From Sulfurovum sp. (GTDB lineage Bacteria > Campylobacterota > Campylobacteria > Campylobacterales > Sulfurovaceae): a stretch of 15,752 nucleotides of DNA. Both the position numbers and the translations under genes were made by a program. The notes under the pieces are model-generated. The model searched no databases. It was not told where the DNA came from and was given only the letters and a program-made list of their open reading frames with translations. Below are positions 6,487 through 15,114 of the stretch, piece by piece; positions within the stretch are counted from its first letter, which is position 1; every line of letters starts with the position of its first letter. The stretch covers positions 1-15,752 of the forward strand of contig DQVY01000283.1 of NCBI GenBank assembly GCA_015661535.1, in the 5' to 3' direction.

Positions 6487-7554
6487 TTAATACCCAATAC
6501 CCAGACCGATCTCCTCAGAAAGGATTATCTTACTTTCATTAAAGTCTATGGTACTTTGGAGAGAGTGAGAAGCCAAAAGGGCAACCGCATCCAAGTCAAA
6601 CATGGTAATGACATCTGCTTTGGCTGAAGCCACATGCACCCCTGCGGCTACCGAAATGGGGCCTTCCAACATACAGCCTATCATGCACTTTACGCCAAAC
6701 TCTTTTGAAAGGTCTGCCAGTTTTAGTGCTTCTGTGATACCTGCTGTTTTTGCTAACTTAATATTCACATAGTCTATGGCTTGCATCTCCAAAAGTTTCC
6801 GTGCATCTTTCACAGAGAAAATACTCTCATCTGCAAGCAGCGGTGTTTGTACACGTTCTTTAATGTATTTTAATCCTTCAAAGTCATCGGCAGCCACAGG
6901 CTGTTCTATAAACTCTGCAATGATACCTTTTTTCTCCAAGGCATGAAGAAGTGTGACACTCTCTTGCGCACTCCATCCCTGATTTGCATCCAGTCTTAAA
7001 CCTATGTTTTTATCTAGCGCATCATGTATGGCTACAATACGCTCTACATCTTTTTCTGGGTTATCACCTATTTTTATCTTTAAGGTGTTATAGCCTAATG
7101 CCACAGCAGAAAGTGCATCTGCGATCATTTTTTCAACACTCCCCATGGAGATGGTGATGTCGGTAGAAAAGCTAGTTTGTGTACCGCCAAGCATACGAAA
7201 AAGAGGCAGTTTTTCCGACTGTGATTTTAGGTCATAAAGGGCTATTTCAAGTGCAGATTTTGCAGTGGTATTTTTAAGTATAACTGTATGCAATAGCGAA
7301 ATGATACTATCAAACTCTTCTATATCTCGCCCAATAATATGGGGTTTGATATACGCGATACATGCCGCCATAGAACCCATGGTCTCACCGGTAATAACAG
7401 GGGTAGGTGCACCTTCACCATACCCTACAGAACCATCATCACACTCAACAATAACAACAAGGTCTTCAAGCGCATCTACCCTGCGTAAAGAGGTGATGAA
7501 AGGGTTTTTAAGAGGTGCTTTGAGGGTTCGGGTATGGATGTTTAGTATTTTCAT
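6487..7554 (-). CDS. Dipeptide epimerase (L-Ala-D/L-Glu epimerase type), enolase superfamily
   Basis: This 355-residue cytoplasmic enzyme belongs to the muconate-lactonizing group of the enolase superfamily. The catalytic set is complete: KxK at K159/K161, magnesium ligands D189 (LDANQGW), E217 (IEQPV) and D242 (ADES), and the opposing base K266 (NIKLAKT). The DxD pair D320/D322 (MFDLD) matches the motif that holds the dipeptide amino group in the Bacillus and E. coli L-Ala-D/L-Glu epimerases, and the spacing of all these residues is nearly that of the B. subtilis enzyme. It would act on murein peptides during cell-wall recycling, though other dipeptides are possible in this family. There is no strong ribosome site just before the ATG. 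It is not in an obvious operon. Confidence 0.87.
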   Translation of the reverse strand: MKILNIHTRTLKAPLKNPFITSLRRVDALEDLVVIVECDDGSVGYGEGAPTPVITGETMGSMAACIAYIKPHIIGRDIEEFDSIISLLHTVILKNTTAKSALEIALYDLKSQSEKLPLFRMLGGTQTSFSTDITISMGSVEKMIADALSAVALGYNTLKIKIGDNPEKDVERIVAIHDALDKNIGLRLDANQGWSAQESVTLLHALEKKGIIAEFIEQPVAADDFEGLKYIKERVQTPLLADESIFSVKDARKLLEMQAIDYVNIKLAKTAGITEALKLADLSKEFGVKCMIGCMLEGPISVAAGVHVASAKADVITMFDLDAVALLASHSLQSTIDFNESKIILSEEIGLGIGY

Positions 7555-7692
7555 ACTGCTATTGTATCTTTTCTTTTATGAGTTCCTTTTTATTGTACAC
7601 TATGAAATCGATCTCTATTAGTATTGAATTAAGAGATGGTGCTAAAAATCTTTTAGACGGATAATTTTATAAAGGGAAAGAATTTTATGAAT

Positions 7693-7769
<77 letters not shown>

Positions 7770-7817
7770 ACAGGATGTTATAGATTTGAGAATCTATTTG
7801 GTTATACATTAAATAAT

Positions 7818-7894
<77 letters not shown>

Positions 7895-7951
7895 ACAGGA
7901 TTATTAGACGATGAAATCTAAATTTTTTGGAATTATTTAACTTATGTTAGG

Positions 7952-8026
7952 TGGATGGGGTAGAGGGATTCGAACCCCCGAATACCAGTACCAAAAACTA
8001 GTGCCTTACCGCTTGGCGATACCCCA
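7952..8026 (-). tRNA. tRNA-Gln (TTG)
   Basis: This 75-base tRNA has an acceptor stem beginning TGGGGTA, anticodon stem CTAGT/ACTGG (one T-G wobble) and loop TTTTGGT with anticodon TTG. The CCA end is encoded after a T discriminator base. It closely resembles bacterial tRNA-Gln. It is first in the Gln-fMet-fMet cluster and is transcribed from the promoter at 8060-8088. Confidence 0.95.
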
Positions 8027-8059
8027 ACATTCACAAGACATATTGCTTATGTGGACGGC

Positions 8060-8088
8060 ATTATAGCACCAAATTTCTCACATGTCAA
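8060..8088 (-). promoter_or_regulatory. Consensus sigma-70 promoter of the tRNA cluster
   Basis: On the minus strand there is a perfect TTGACA (8088-8083), a 17-base spacer and a perfect TATAAT (8065-8060), with TG before the -10 as an extended element. A GC-rich discriminator GCCGTCC (8059-8053) follows, and a T-rich stretch lies upstream of the -35. These are marks of strong, growth-rate-controlled stable RNA promoters. Confidence 0.88.
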
Positions 8089-8114
8089 GAGGTATTTGAA
8101 AAAAAAGTAAAAAG

Positions 8115-8144
8115 TTTACAAACTGAAGTACGACTAGGTATAAT
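8115..8144 (+). promoter_or_regulatory. Promoter of ribB
   Basis: TTTACA (8115-8120) and a perfect TATAAT (8139-8144), 18 bases apart, precede ribB. The leader would be about 30 bases, with AGGA at 8172-8175 as ribosome site. This leader is too short for an FMN riboswitch. Transcription could run on into the kinase and regulator genes. Confidence 0.65.
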
Positions 8145-8182
8145 ACATAAAATATACAGTAATAGAATACTAGGAATAATAT

Positions 8183-9217
8183 ATGTCAATTGAAGCGATC
8201 AAAAGAGTTGAAAAAGCAATAGAAGAGACCAAAAGAGGCCGTATGGTCATTATGATGGATGATGAGGACCGTGAAAATGAAGGTGATCTGGTGTATGCAG
8301 CAACATTTTCCACCCCTGACATGGTAAACTTCATGGCAAAAGAAGCAAGAGGGCTCATTTGTACACCTATTACGAAAGAGATCGCCTCTAAACTTGACCT
8401 GCTTCCTATGGTGAGCAACAATGTCTCTAACCATGAAACAGCCTTTACGGTTTCTATAGACTCTACCAATGCAGAAACAGGCATATCTGCGGCAGAAAGA
8501 GATGACTGCATAAGTAAACTTGCTTCTCCTCAAACTGTTGCTTCTGACTTTGTAAGACCTGGACATATTTTCCCACTTATTGCCAAAGATGGCGGGGTGC
8601 TAGTACGTACAGGACATACTGAAGGTTCTGTTGACCTTTGTAAACTTGCCGGTCTTGCTCCTGCTGCAGTGATCTGTGAGATCATCAAAGATGACGGTAC
8701 CATGGCACGTATGGATGATCTTGAAGTGTTTTCAAAAGAGCATGACCTTTGCATTGTCTACATTTCAGACATAGTTGAGTACCGTTTGGCAAATGAAAAA
8801 CTTGTCAAAAGAGTGAGAGAAGAAGAGTCTGAACTCAGAGGTATCAAAGTAGATAAAATTACCTATTGCGACCATTTGGACAGAGAACATACCGTCATAC
8901 AGTTTTACAAAACACATGAGACTGCTAATGTGAAGTTTCACAATATCGGCACAGACATTGGTCTTGTTCTCGATGATAAGCGTTTTTCCGCACTCAATAA
9001 CTCTATAGAGTATTTGAAACTAAACGGGGGGACACTTATCTTTTTAGATACAAAAGTCATCTCTCATGAGCAGGCAAAAGAGTTTGGAGTAGGGGCACAA
9101 ATACTCAAAGACCTTGGCATTAAAAACATCAACCTCCTTACCACCAATGTTGAGACAGAGTTTGTTGGTCTTGCAGGGTTTGGACTTGATGTGGTGAGCA
9201 AAATAGAGGTTATCTAA
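8183..9217 (+). CDS. ribB: 3,4-dihydroxy-2-butanone 4-phosphate synthase with degenerate GTP cyclohydrolase II-like domain
   Basis: Residues 1 to about 202 form a complete RibB domain, which turns ribulose 5-phosphate into the four-carbon unit of riboflavin. Visible marks are MDDEDRENEGDLV (25-37), KEARGLICTPIT (53-64), TGISAAERDD (99-108), FVRPGHIFPL (123-132), RTGHTEGSVDL (142-152) and DDGTMARMDDL (170-180). Residues 215-344 align with GTP cyclohydrolase II only in part. The late FGVGAQILKDLGIKNINLLT segment (301-320) survives, but the three zinc cysteines (CxxGD...CDC) are gone and C229 is the only cysteine left. The second activity is therefore probably lost, as in other epsilonproteobacteria that keep a separate ribA. 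A cytoplasmic enzyme is expected. The kinase gene begins 10 bases after the stop. Confidence 0.9.
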   Translation: MSIEAIKRVEKAIEETKRGRMVIMMDDEDRENEGDLVYAATFSTPDMVNFMAKEARGLICTPITKEIASKLDLLPMVSNNVSNHETAFTVSIDSTNAETGISAAERDDCISKLASPQTVASDFVRPGHIFPLIAKDGGVLVRTGHTEGSVDLCKLAGLAPAAVICEIIKDDGTMARMDDLEVFSKEHDLCIVYISDIVEYRLANEKLVKRVREEESELRGIKVDKITYCDHLDREHTVIQFYKTHETANVKFHNIGTDIGLVLDDKRFSALNNSIEYLKLNGGTLIFLDTKVISHEQAKEFGVGAQILKDLGIKNINLLTTNVETEFVGLAGFGLDVVSKIEVI

Positions 9218-9227
9218 AAAGAGCGTG

Positions 9228-10883
9228 ATGCAATTCAATATATTTAAACATAAAACCATCGCCAGTATACATGTATTGACGATGCTTGTAATGTTTATTT
9301 TTGTACTTCTCTTTGCAAGTATTATGATCTATAATGAATATGACACCTTTGACAGACATGCCAAAAAGATCCACGAAGAGTACATAGAGACTCAAAAAAA
9401 GATCATTGTATTTGATACCAAAAGGGTCTTGAAGTTTATTGAATATATGTACCAGAAGTACCATAAAGTAAAATCTACAGAAGAGCTTCAACGCGAGATC
9501 CTTAATGCCGTAGAACACTTATATGAACGTCAAGACGGCACAGGATACATTTTCATCTACGGCTTTGACGGTACAGTACTTTCTGACCCTGTGCAGAGTC
9601 ATAATGTAGGAAAGAACCTTTATAATATGGAAGACAGTCACGGTGTACAGGTCATTAAAGATCTGATCGATGTTTCACAACATGCAGAAGGCGGTTTTGT
9701 GGAGTACCAATGGCTTAAACCTACCACGCAGCAAGAGAGTCCAAAAATCTCTTACGCCACGTCATTTAAACCATGGGAGTGGATGCTTGGTACAGGAGTC
9801 TACTTAGATGAAATTGAACAAAGTATTTTAGAGAAAAGAAAAGCGTTAAAGAGTAAACTAAATGCTTATTTATTGAATGTTTTATTGATGCTTATTGTGT
9901 TGTTTGCCGTTGGGTTTATGGGTATTATGATTGCAAACAAGATCTTAAAAAAAGAGATACAGAGCTTCACAAACTTTTTTAAAACAGCCTCTTCTTCCCA
10001 TGTCTATATAGATAAAAAAGATATTGCTTTGGCCGAATTTAAAAAGATGGTCACGTACATCAATATCATGATCGATGAAATTGGTGCAAAAGAAAATAAA
10101 CTGAAGAAGCTCAATGAAACACTGGAGTTAAAAGTAGAAGAGAAGACAAAAGATCTAAGCAAGAAGAACCGTTTACTTGAAGAGGAGAAAAGCTTTAGTG
10201 AAAAGTTAGTAAGATCCCAAGATAACTTCATTAAACATTCTATTCATGAGATCAATACACCTTTGGCCGTAATATTGACCAATATAGACATTTACAAATT
10301 AAAATTTGAAGAGAACAAATATATAGGTAAAATAGAAGCAGGGGCCAAGATGATAGCAAATATCTATGATGACTTGAGCTACATGGTGAAAAAAGACCAT
10401 TTTGTGTATGAAAAAGAGTTGTTGTCATTTTCAGATTTCCTGCGCTCTCGTATAGACTTTTTTGAAGAGATCGCAAAAGGGAACAGACATCCGATAGAAG
10501 CTGAGATCGAAGATGATGCAGCACTATATTTTTCTAAAATAGAACTGCAACGTATCGTAGACAACAATCTTTCAAATGCTATCAAATATGCCCATCAAGA
10601 GAGTGCAATTTTGGTAAAACTTTATAAAGAGAATGCAGCATTGATCTTAGAGTTTTGGAGTGCGTCAGAGATCAAAGATCCTACACGTATTTTTGAACCC
10701 TTCCACAGAGAAGAGACCTTGCAGGAAAACCTGGAAGATGGCTTTGGTTTAGGCTTGGAAATCGTGTATAGTATCTGCAAAAAAGAAGAGGTAGAAATAG
10801 AAGTAGTCAGTAAAGAGAGCAGGACACTCTTTAGGTACTGTTTTAAGAAAGGGGTCTTGGATAATGAAGATATTACTGCTTGA
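9228..10883 (+). CDS. Sensor histidine kinase with periplasmic Cache domain
   Basis: This 551-residue inner-membrane kinase has a first membrane helix at about 13-35. A periplasmic sensor at about 36-205 carries the Cache-type signature GTGYIFIYGFDGTVLSDP (104-121) and PWEWMLGTGVYLDEIE (182-197). A second helix at about 212-237 is followed by a charged coiled coil (about 285-330), then HisKA with phospho-acceptor H340 in HSIHEINTPL, and the ATPase with N-box DNNLSNAIKYA (445-455) and G2-like GFGLGL (505-510). The usual G1 box DxGxG is replaced by WSASEIKDPTRIFEPF. Single Cache domains of this kind often bind small carboxylates. I prefer the ATG at 9228 over the GTG at 9225. It overlaps the response regulator gene by 20 bases. 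Confidence 0.88.
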   Translation: MQFNIFKHKTIASIHVLTMLVMFIFVLLFASIMIYNEYDTFDRHAKKIHEEYIETQKKIIVFDTKRVLKFIEYMYQKYHKVKSTEELQREILNAVEHLYERQDGTGYIFIYGFDGTVLSDPVQSHNVGKNLYNMEDSHGVQVIKDLIDVSQHAEGGFVEYQWLKPTTQQESPKISYATSFKPWEWMLGTGVYLDEIEQSILEKRKALKSKLNAYLLNVLLMLIVLFAVGFMGIMIANKILKKEIQSFTNFFKTASSSHVYIDKKDIALAEFKKMVTYINIMIDEIGAKENKLKKLNETLELKVEEKTKDLSKKNRLLEEEKSFSEKLVRSQDNFIKHSIHEINTPLAVILTNIDIYKLKFEENKYIGKIEAGAKMIANIYDDLSYMVKKDHFVYEKELLSFSDFLRSRIDFFEEIAKGNRHPIEAEIEDDAALYFSKIELQRIVDNNLSNAIKYAHQESAILVKLYKENAALILEFWSASEIKDPTRIFEPFHREETLQENLEDGFGLGLEIVYSICKKEEVEIEVVSKESRTLFRYCFKKGVLDNEDITA

Positions 10884-11523
10884 AGATGAGTTAATGTTGC
10901 AAGAATCCATAGAAGAGTACCTGAACCATAAAGGCTATGTTGTGGATGTCAGTATGAATGGCATGGAAGCCTATGACAAGATCATCAATACAAGCTATGA
11001 TCTGCTCATTCTTGATATTAATACACCTGTGCTTAATGGTCTAAAATTGTTGGAGAAGTTACAAAATGAGAAAATATTTATTCCTACAGTATTTATTTCA
11101 GCCATTACAGAGATAGAACAAATATCTAAAGCCTATGAACTAGGGTGTTATGACTACCTAAAAAAACCCTTTCATCTAAAAGAGCTTACCTTACACATAG
11201 ACAGACTACTTAAAATGGCTCAGATCTCTTCAAAGTCTATTGTAAAAATGTCAAAAATGTATACCTATGACTTAGAAAAGAGAAGACTGTTTTTTGATAA
11301 TGAAGAACAGGTCTTAACCCCTAAACAGGGGCAGATCATCCATCTTTTTGCTGCCAATGTAAACAGGATTGTTGATTTTGATATGTTAAGACATTATGTA
11401 TGGGAAGAAGATTTTGTGGACAATGCAACCATAAGGGCAGAGATACATCGTGTGAAAAAGATACTCAAAGAGAACCTCATAGAAAGTATTAAGGGAATTG
11501 GCTACAAAATAAACCCTTTTTAG
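10864..11523 (+). CDS. OmpR-family response regulator
   Basis: This 219-residue transcription factor is the partner of the overlapping kinase gene. The receiver domain (1 to about 118) has the acidic pair E8-D9, phospho-acceptor D51 in LLILDINTP, switch residue S79 in VFISA, Y98 and K101 in DYLKKPF. A winged-helix DNA-binding domain follows (about 130-219) with LTPKQGQIIHLF and ATIRAEIHRVKKILKEN as recognition region, ending in GIGYKINPF. AAAGGGG inside the end of the kinase gene is its ribosome site. The next genes (porin, DUF485, actP) are likely targets, as direct repeats lie just before the porin gene. Confidence 0.92.
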   Translation: MKILLLEDELMLQESIEEYLNHKGYVVDVSMNGMEAYDKIINTSYDLLILDINTPVLNGLKLLEKLQNEKIFIPTVFISAITEIEQISKAYELGCYDYLKKPFHLKELTLHIDRLLKMAQISSKSIVKMSKMYTYDLEKRRLFFDNEEQVLTPKQGQIIHLFAANVNRIVDFDMLRHYVWEEDFVDNATIRAEIHRVKKILKENLIESIKGIGYKINPF

Positions 11524-11581
11524 CGTTACATAACTACACAGTATTATCTATTTCCGCTATTAGGGTTAAGAAAATATTATG

Positions 11582-11599
11582 ATGCTATGTTAATGCTAT
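11582..11599. repeat. Two ATGCTAT direct repeats, 11-base period, before the porin gene
   Basis: ATGCTAT occurs at 11582-11588 and 11593-11599, one helical turn apart, and GCTAT recurs once further upstream at 11556-11560. OmpR-type regulators bind such tandem direct repeats, and a gene for one ends 58 bases upstream. The region is AT-rich, so a chance match is possible. Confidence 0.4.
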
Positions 11600-11600
11600 A

Positions 11601-11628
11601 TTCATAGTGAATACTCTATCTGTATAAA
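11601..11628 (+). promoter_or_regulatory. Possible promoter of the porin-DUF485-actP operon
   Basis: TTCATA (11601-11606) and TATAAA (11623-11628) are spaced 16 bases apart directly after the ATGCTAT repeats. Transcription would start almost at the ribosome site GAGGAG (11635-11640), giving a very short leader. TATATT at 11597-11602 is an alternative -10 that would give a longer one. Confidence 0.33.
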
Positions 11629-11647
11629 ATTAACGAGGAGATACACA

Positions 11648-13102
11648 ATGAAATTAATTAAAATGAGTTTGATCGCAATCGTTGCTACATGCAGTACCTA
11701 TGCTGCAGATGAAGCAACCATTGATGGTACAGTTCCAGACCATGGACTGATCGATACTATACATGATGGACATAAAGACAATGGGGAAATTTATGGACAG
11801 TTTAGGACTTTTTATCTGGACAGAACCTATTTAGGTGGGATCGTGAACAACCGTAATACTTTATCTGCCGGAGGATATGTCGGTTATATGACACCGGTAT
11901 ATAATGGTTTCTCAGCCATGGTAGCAGCCTACGGAACGTATGGATTTAAAATACATGGGGACCCTGTCACCAGTGCAAATTATGATCCGTCTATGTATGG
12001 AGCCGGTTTTGAGAATTATGCCTTTATTGGACATGCCTATGTGAATTATGAGAGTGGTGAGACCAATGTAAAAGCAGGGCGAATGAGACTCGATACACCT
12101 TTTGCAGGTGCAGATGATGCACGTATGCTTCCAAACCTTTTTGAAGCAGCACTTGTTACCAATAAAAGCCTTGAAAACACTACCTTGATTGCTGGACATG
12201 TTTTCAGAGAGACCATTGGTACCTTTGGTAATGTCTATGGAACAGGATGGAAAGAAATTGGAAACACTGGCACTTATGCAGCAAATAGCTTGGCATTACA
12301 AAGTGGTTATGGTCTTGGTTTAGGACTTGACAGTACAACAAGTGGTAGTTTTGAGAACATGGGTGTTGTGGCACTGGGTAATCAAGATGCCAACGGTAAT
12401 TATGTAGATAACAGTACCTCGGGTGTTTCTGTAGTGGCAGGTGTATATGAAGGTATTGAGGGACTTAAGCTTCAAGCCTGGGATTACATTGCCTGGGATA
12501 TTGTCAATACACTCTATCTGCAAGGAGATTATTCTTTTAAGGTGGCTGACGGCTTTACACTTGTTGCATCTGCACAGTACATCAACCAAAGAGATATTGG
12601 TGGTGCGTATTTGGGGAATGTGAACGGAGGTAATGGAAAGATAAACAGTAATTATATTGCAGGGAAGATCACAGGTAAATATGATAATTTTACCGCTTAT
12701 TTTGCGTACTCAAGTACAGGCAGCAATAATGACACCTTCACTAATGGCGGGATCATCACACCTTGGGGCGGTATGCCGGCATTTACACAGGGTATGGTAA
12801 CAAGACACCAGTTCTTTGCCAATACAGACGCTATTAAAATTGCTGCTACCTATAATTTTAAGGACTTTGGTCTTAAAGCTTCTGTCTATTATACAGAATT
12901 TGATATGGGCAGTGAAAACACTTATAGACCAGGGATTGCATGGAAATCAAATGAACCAGGTTTTGACTTTCAATACAAGATCGCAGCAGTGGACGGATTG
13001 AACTTTAGATTTAGAGGAAACTTTCCAAATGCTTTCGGTGCCAGTGCGGGTTCTGAATTTGACTGGGATGAATACAGAGTGATCTTAAATTACAACTTTT
13101 AA
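11648..13102 (+). CDS. Outer-membrane porin, OprD-like family of epsilonproteobacteria
   Basis: This 484-residue beta-barrel protein has a signal peptide (residues 1-19, cut after STYA). The mature start GEIYGQFRTFYLDRTY is typical of the epsilonproteobacterial OprD-like porins, and alternating hydrophobic strands with Gly/Asn-rich turns run through the length. The chain ends EYRVILNYNF with the terminal phenylalanine used for barrel assembly. A strong GAGGAG site precedes the ATG. The DUF485 gene follows after 12 bases and actP after that, so it probably admits the ActP substrate (acetate or a similar small carboxylate) through the outer membrane. The substrate is inferred from context only. 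Confidence 0.85.
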   Translation: MKLIKMSLIAIVATCSTYAADEATIDGTVPDHGLIDTIHDGHKDNGEIYGQFRTFYLDRTYLGGIVNNRNTLSAGGYVGYMTPVYNGFSAMVAAYGTYGFKIHGDPVTSANYDPSMYGAGFENYAFIGHAYVNYESGETNVKAGRMRLDTPFAGADDARMLPNLFEAALVTNKSLENTTLIAGHVFRETIGTFGNVYGTGWKEIGNTGTYAANSLALQSGYGLGLGLDSTTSGSFENMGVVALGNQDANGNYVDNSTSGVSVVAGVYEGIEGLKLQAWDYIAWDIVNTLYLQGDYSFKVADGFTLVASAQYINQRDIGGAYLGNVNGGNGKINSNYIAGKITGKYDNFTAYFAYSSTGSNNDTFTNGGIITPWGGMPAFTQGMVTRHQFFANTDAIKIAATYNFKDFGLKASVYYTEFDMGSENTYRPGIAWKSNEPGFDFQYKIAAVDGLNFRFRGNFPNAFGASAGSEFDWDEYRVILNYNF

Positions 13103-13114
13103 TAAAGGAAAAGT

Positions 13115-13435
13115 ATGACAAAAGAACAAGTACTAGCGATTAAAAATAATCCTAAATACCAAAAACTCGTGGGAACACGAAAGAAGTTTGCATGGACACT
13201 GACCATTATTATGTTGGTAGTCTATTATGCATTTATTATGCTTATCGCTTTTAGCCCTGAAACATTGGGTGCGAAGATCTCTCCAGATGCGATGATGACT
13301 GTGGGAATACCTGCAGGTGTTGCCATTCTTGTTTTTGCCTTTGCTATGACAGGGTTTTATGTAAAAAGAGCCAATGGTGAATTTGACGACCTGTTAAACG
13401 ATCTAAAGAATGATTTAGAAAAAGGAGCCAACTAA
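13115..13435 (+). CDS. DUF485 membrane protein (YjcH-like), ActP partner
   Basis: This is a 106-residue inner-membrane protein with two predicted helices (about 26-46 and 62-82), basic at the start and acidic at the C-terminus (EFDDLLNDLKNDLEKG). NPKYQKLVGTRKKFAW (12-27) and FAMTGFYVKRANGEFD (76-91) are hallmarks of DUF485. The family is nearly always encoded just upstream of ActP-type symporters, as E. coli yjcH is, and it is thought to assist them, though its exact function is not established. AAAGGAAAAG precedes the start, and its stop shares one base with the actP start (TAATG), so the two are translationally coupled. Confidence 0.9.
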   Translation: MTKEQVLAIKNNPKYQKLVGTRKKFAWTLTIIMLVVYYAFIMLIAFSPETLGAKISPDAMMTVGIPAGVAILVFAFAMTGFYVKRANGEFDDLLNDLKNDLEKGAN

Positions 13436-15102
13436 TGTTAGGTAAATATTTATCACTATTCATGCTGACAGCTACGACCTTCGCTTTTGCAGTAGGTGCT
13501 GACTTAGGTGAAGGTACCAAAGCAGAAGAGATCAACATTCCTGCTATTGTAATGTTCTTCATCTTTGTTGCGGCAACACTGGGTGTCACATACTGGGCTT
13601 CAAAAAAAACAAAATCTGCTAAAGATTTCTACACAGCAGGGGGAGGCATCACAGGAACACAAAATGGTATTGCCATTGCGGGTGACTATATGTCAGCGGC
13701 ATCGTTTCTTGGTATTACAGGAATGGTGTACCTAAAAGGGTATGACGGACTTATCTTCTCTATTGGTTTCCTTGTAGGATGGCCGATCATTCTTTTTATG
13801 ATCTCTGAACAGTTAAGAAACTTGGGTAAATATACCTTTGCTGATGTAACAGCATACAGACTCAAACAAAAACCTATCAGGATCCTTGCTGCGCTTGGTT
13901 CTTTGGCTGTTGTTCTTCTATACCTTATTGCACAAATGGTTGGTGCAGGTAAACTCATTGAGATACTCTTTGGACTTGACTATGAATTTGCCGTGGTACT
14001 TGTAGGTATCTTGATGATACTGTATGTTGTATTTGGGGGTATGCTTGCAACGACTTGGGTACAGATCATTAAAGCGGTACTGCTTCTTGTAGGTACCACG
14101 TTCATGGCGCTTATGGTCATGTCTAAATTTGGCTTCTCTTTAGATGCTCTTTTCACAAAAGCCACAGAGATCCACCCTAAAGGTGTATCGATCATGAGCC
14201 CTGGTGGACTTGTATCTGACCCGATCTCAGCGATCTCTCTTGGTATTGCCCTTATGTTCGGTACAGCAGGTCTTCCTCATATTCTTATGAGATTCTTTAC
14301 TGTAGCTGATGCAAAAGAAGCCAGAAAATCTGTTTTTGTTGCTACAGGACTGATCGGGTATTTCTATGTACTTACTTTCATTATGGGATTCGGTGCCATT
14401 GTGCTTGTATTGGGTGCTGAAAATGGTTATTATTTAGCTGCTGACGGGGAAACACTTAAAGGTATGAACAACATGGCTGCAGTATGGCTTGCTCATGCAG
14501 TGGGTGGAGACTACTTCCTAGGATTCATTTCTGCAGTTGCTTTTGCTACCATCTTAGCCGTAGTTTCAGGACTTACACTCGCAGGGGCTTCAGCAGTCTC
14601 TCATGACTTGTATGCCAATGCATTTGCGACAAGTAAAGTAGATGAAGCCAAAGAGATGAAAGTATCTAGAATGGCAACCATTGCTATAGGGATCGCTGCG
14701 ATCTTCTTTGGTATTGCCTTCGAAGAACAGAATATTGCCTTTGTTGTAGCACTTGCCTTTACTATTGCGGCATCTGCCAACTTCCCGGTATTGTTTATGT
14801 CTATCTTCTGGAAAAACCTGACCACAAGAGGGGCAGTGATCGGTGGCTACGTTGGTCTCATATCGGCGTTGGTACTTGTTATACTCGGACCAGTGGTTTG
14901 GACCTCTATTCTTGGCAATGCAGAAGCCATTGTCCCTTATAAATTCCCGGCGGTATTCTCAGTACCTATGGCATTTATGGCTATTTGGTTCTTCTCTATT
15001 ACAGACAAGTCAGATGATGCAGCTAGATGTATCGAAGAATTTGATGCACAGGATATTCGTTGTCAAACGGGTATTGGTGCAGAAGGTGCTTCCGGACACT
15101 AG
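13435..15102 (+). CDS. actP: Cation/acetate symporter ActP
   Basis: This 555-residue sodium:solute symporter family protein imports acetate, and perhaps glycolate or related small carboxylates, across the inner membrane using an ion gradient. It resembles E. coli ActP almost throughout: a cleavable-type N-terminus, then VTYWASKKTKSAKDFYTAGG (51-70), the core NGIAIAGDYMSAASFLGI (77-94), GKYTFADV (131-138), LYLIAQMVGAGKLIE (162-176) and GGMLATTWVQIIKAVLLL (201-218). FGTAGLPHILMRFF and SGLTLAGASAVSHDLYAN lie further on. The C-terminus (QTGIGAEGASGH) parallels the E. coli ending. Length and pattern fit the usual 13-helix form. It is last of the porin-DUF485-actP set, followed by two stem-loops. 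Confidence 0.95.
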   Translation: MLGKYLSLFMLTATTFAFAVGADLGEGTKAEEINIPAIVMFFIFVAATLGVTYWASKKTKSAKDFYTAGGGITGTQNGIAIAGDYMSAASFLGITGMVYLKGYDGLIFSIGFLVGWPIILFMISEQLRNLGKYTFADVTAYRLKQKPIRILAALGSLAVVLLYLIAQMVGAGKLIEILFGLDYEFAVVLVGILMILYVVFGGMLATTWVQIIKAVLLLVGTTFMALMVMSKFGFSLDALFTKATEIHPKGVSIMSPGGLVSDPISAISLGIALMFGTAGLPHILMRFFTVADAKEARKSVFVATGLIGYFYVLTFIMGFGAIVLVLGAENGYYLAADGETLKGMNNMAAVWLAHAVGGDYFLGFISAVAFATILAVVSGLTLAGASAVSHDLYANAFATSKVDEAKEMKVSRMATIAIGIAAIFFGIAFEEQNIAFVVALAFTIAASANFPVLFMSIFWKNLTTRGAVIGGYVGLISALVLVILGPVVWTSILGNAEAIVPYKFPAVFSVPMAFMAIWFFSITDKSDDAARCIEEFDAQDIRCQTGIGAEGASGH

Positions 15103-15114
15103 CATCTATAGCTT

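Noticed and set aside
7642..7656. Terminator hairpin downstream of the tRNA cluster (CTAAAA-ATC-TTTTAG)
   Set aside because: The stem is six bases and almost only A-T pairs, with no T-run after it on the minus strand. Such pairing is expected by chance in AT-rich sequence.
8145..8182. FMN riboswitch in the ribB leader
   Set aside because: The predicted leader is only about 30 bases and none of the conserved riboswitch segments is present.
8183..9217. Annotation as bifunctional RibBA (DHBP synthase plus GTP cyclohydrolase II)
   Set aside because: The zinc-binding cysteines and central catalytic stretch of cyclohydrolase II are absent, so only the synthase activity is supported.
11524..11647. 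Sigma-54 promoter before the porin operon
   Set aside because: No TGGCAC-N5-TTGCA-like element is present in the gap.
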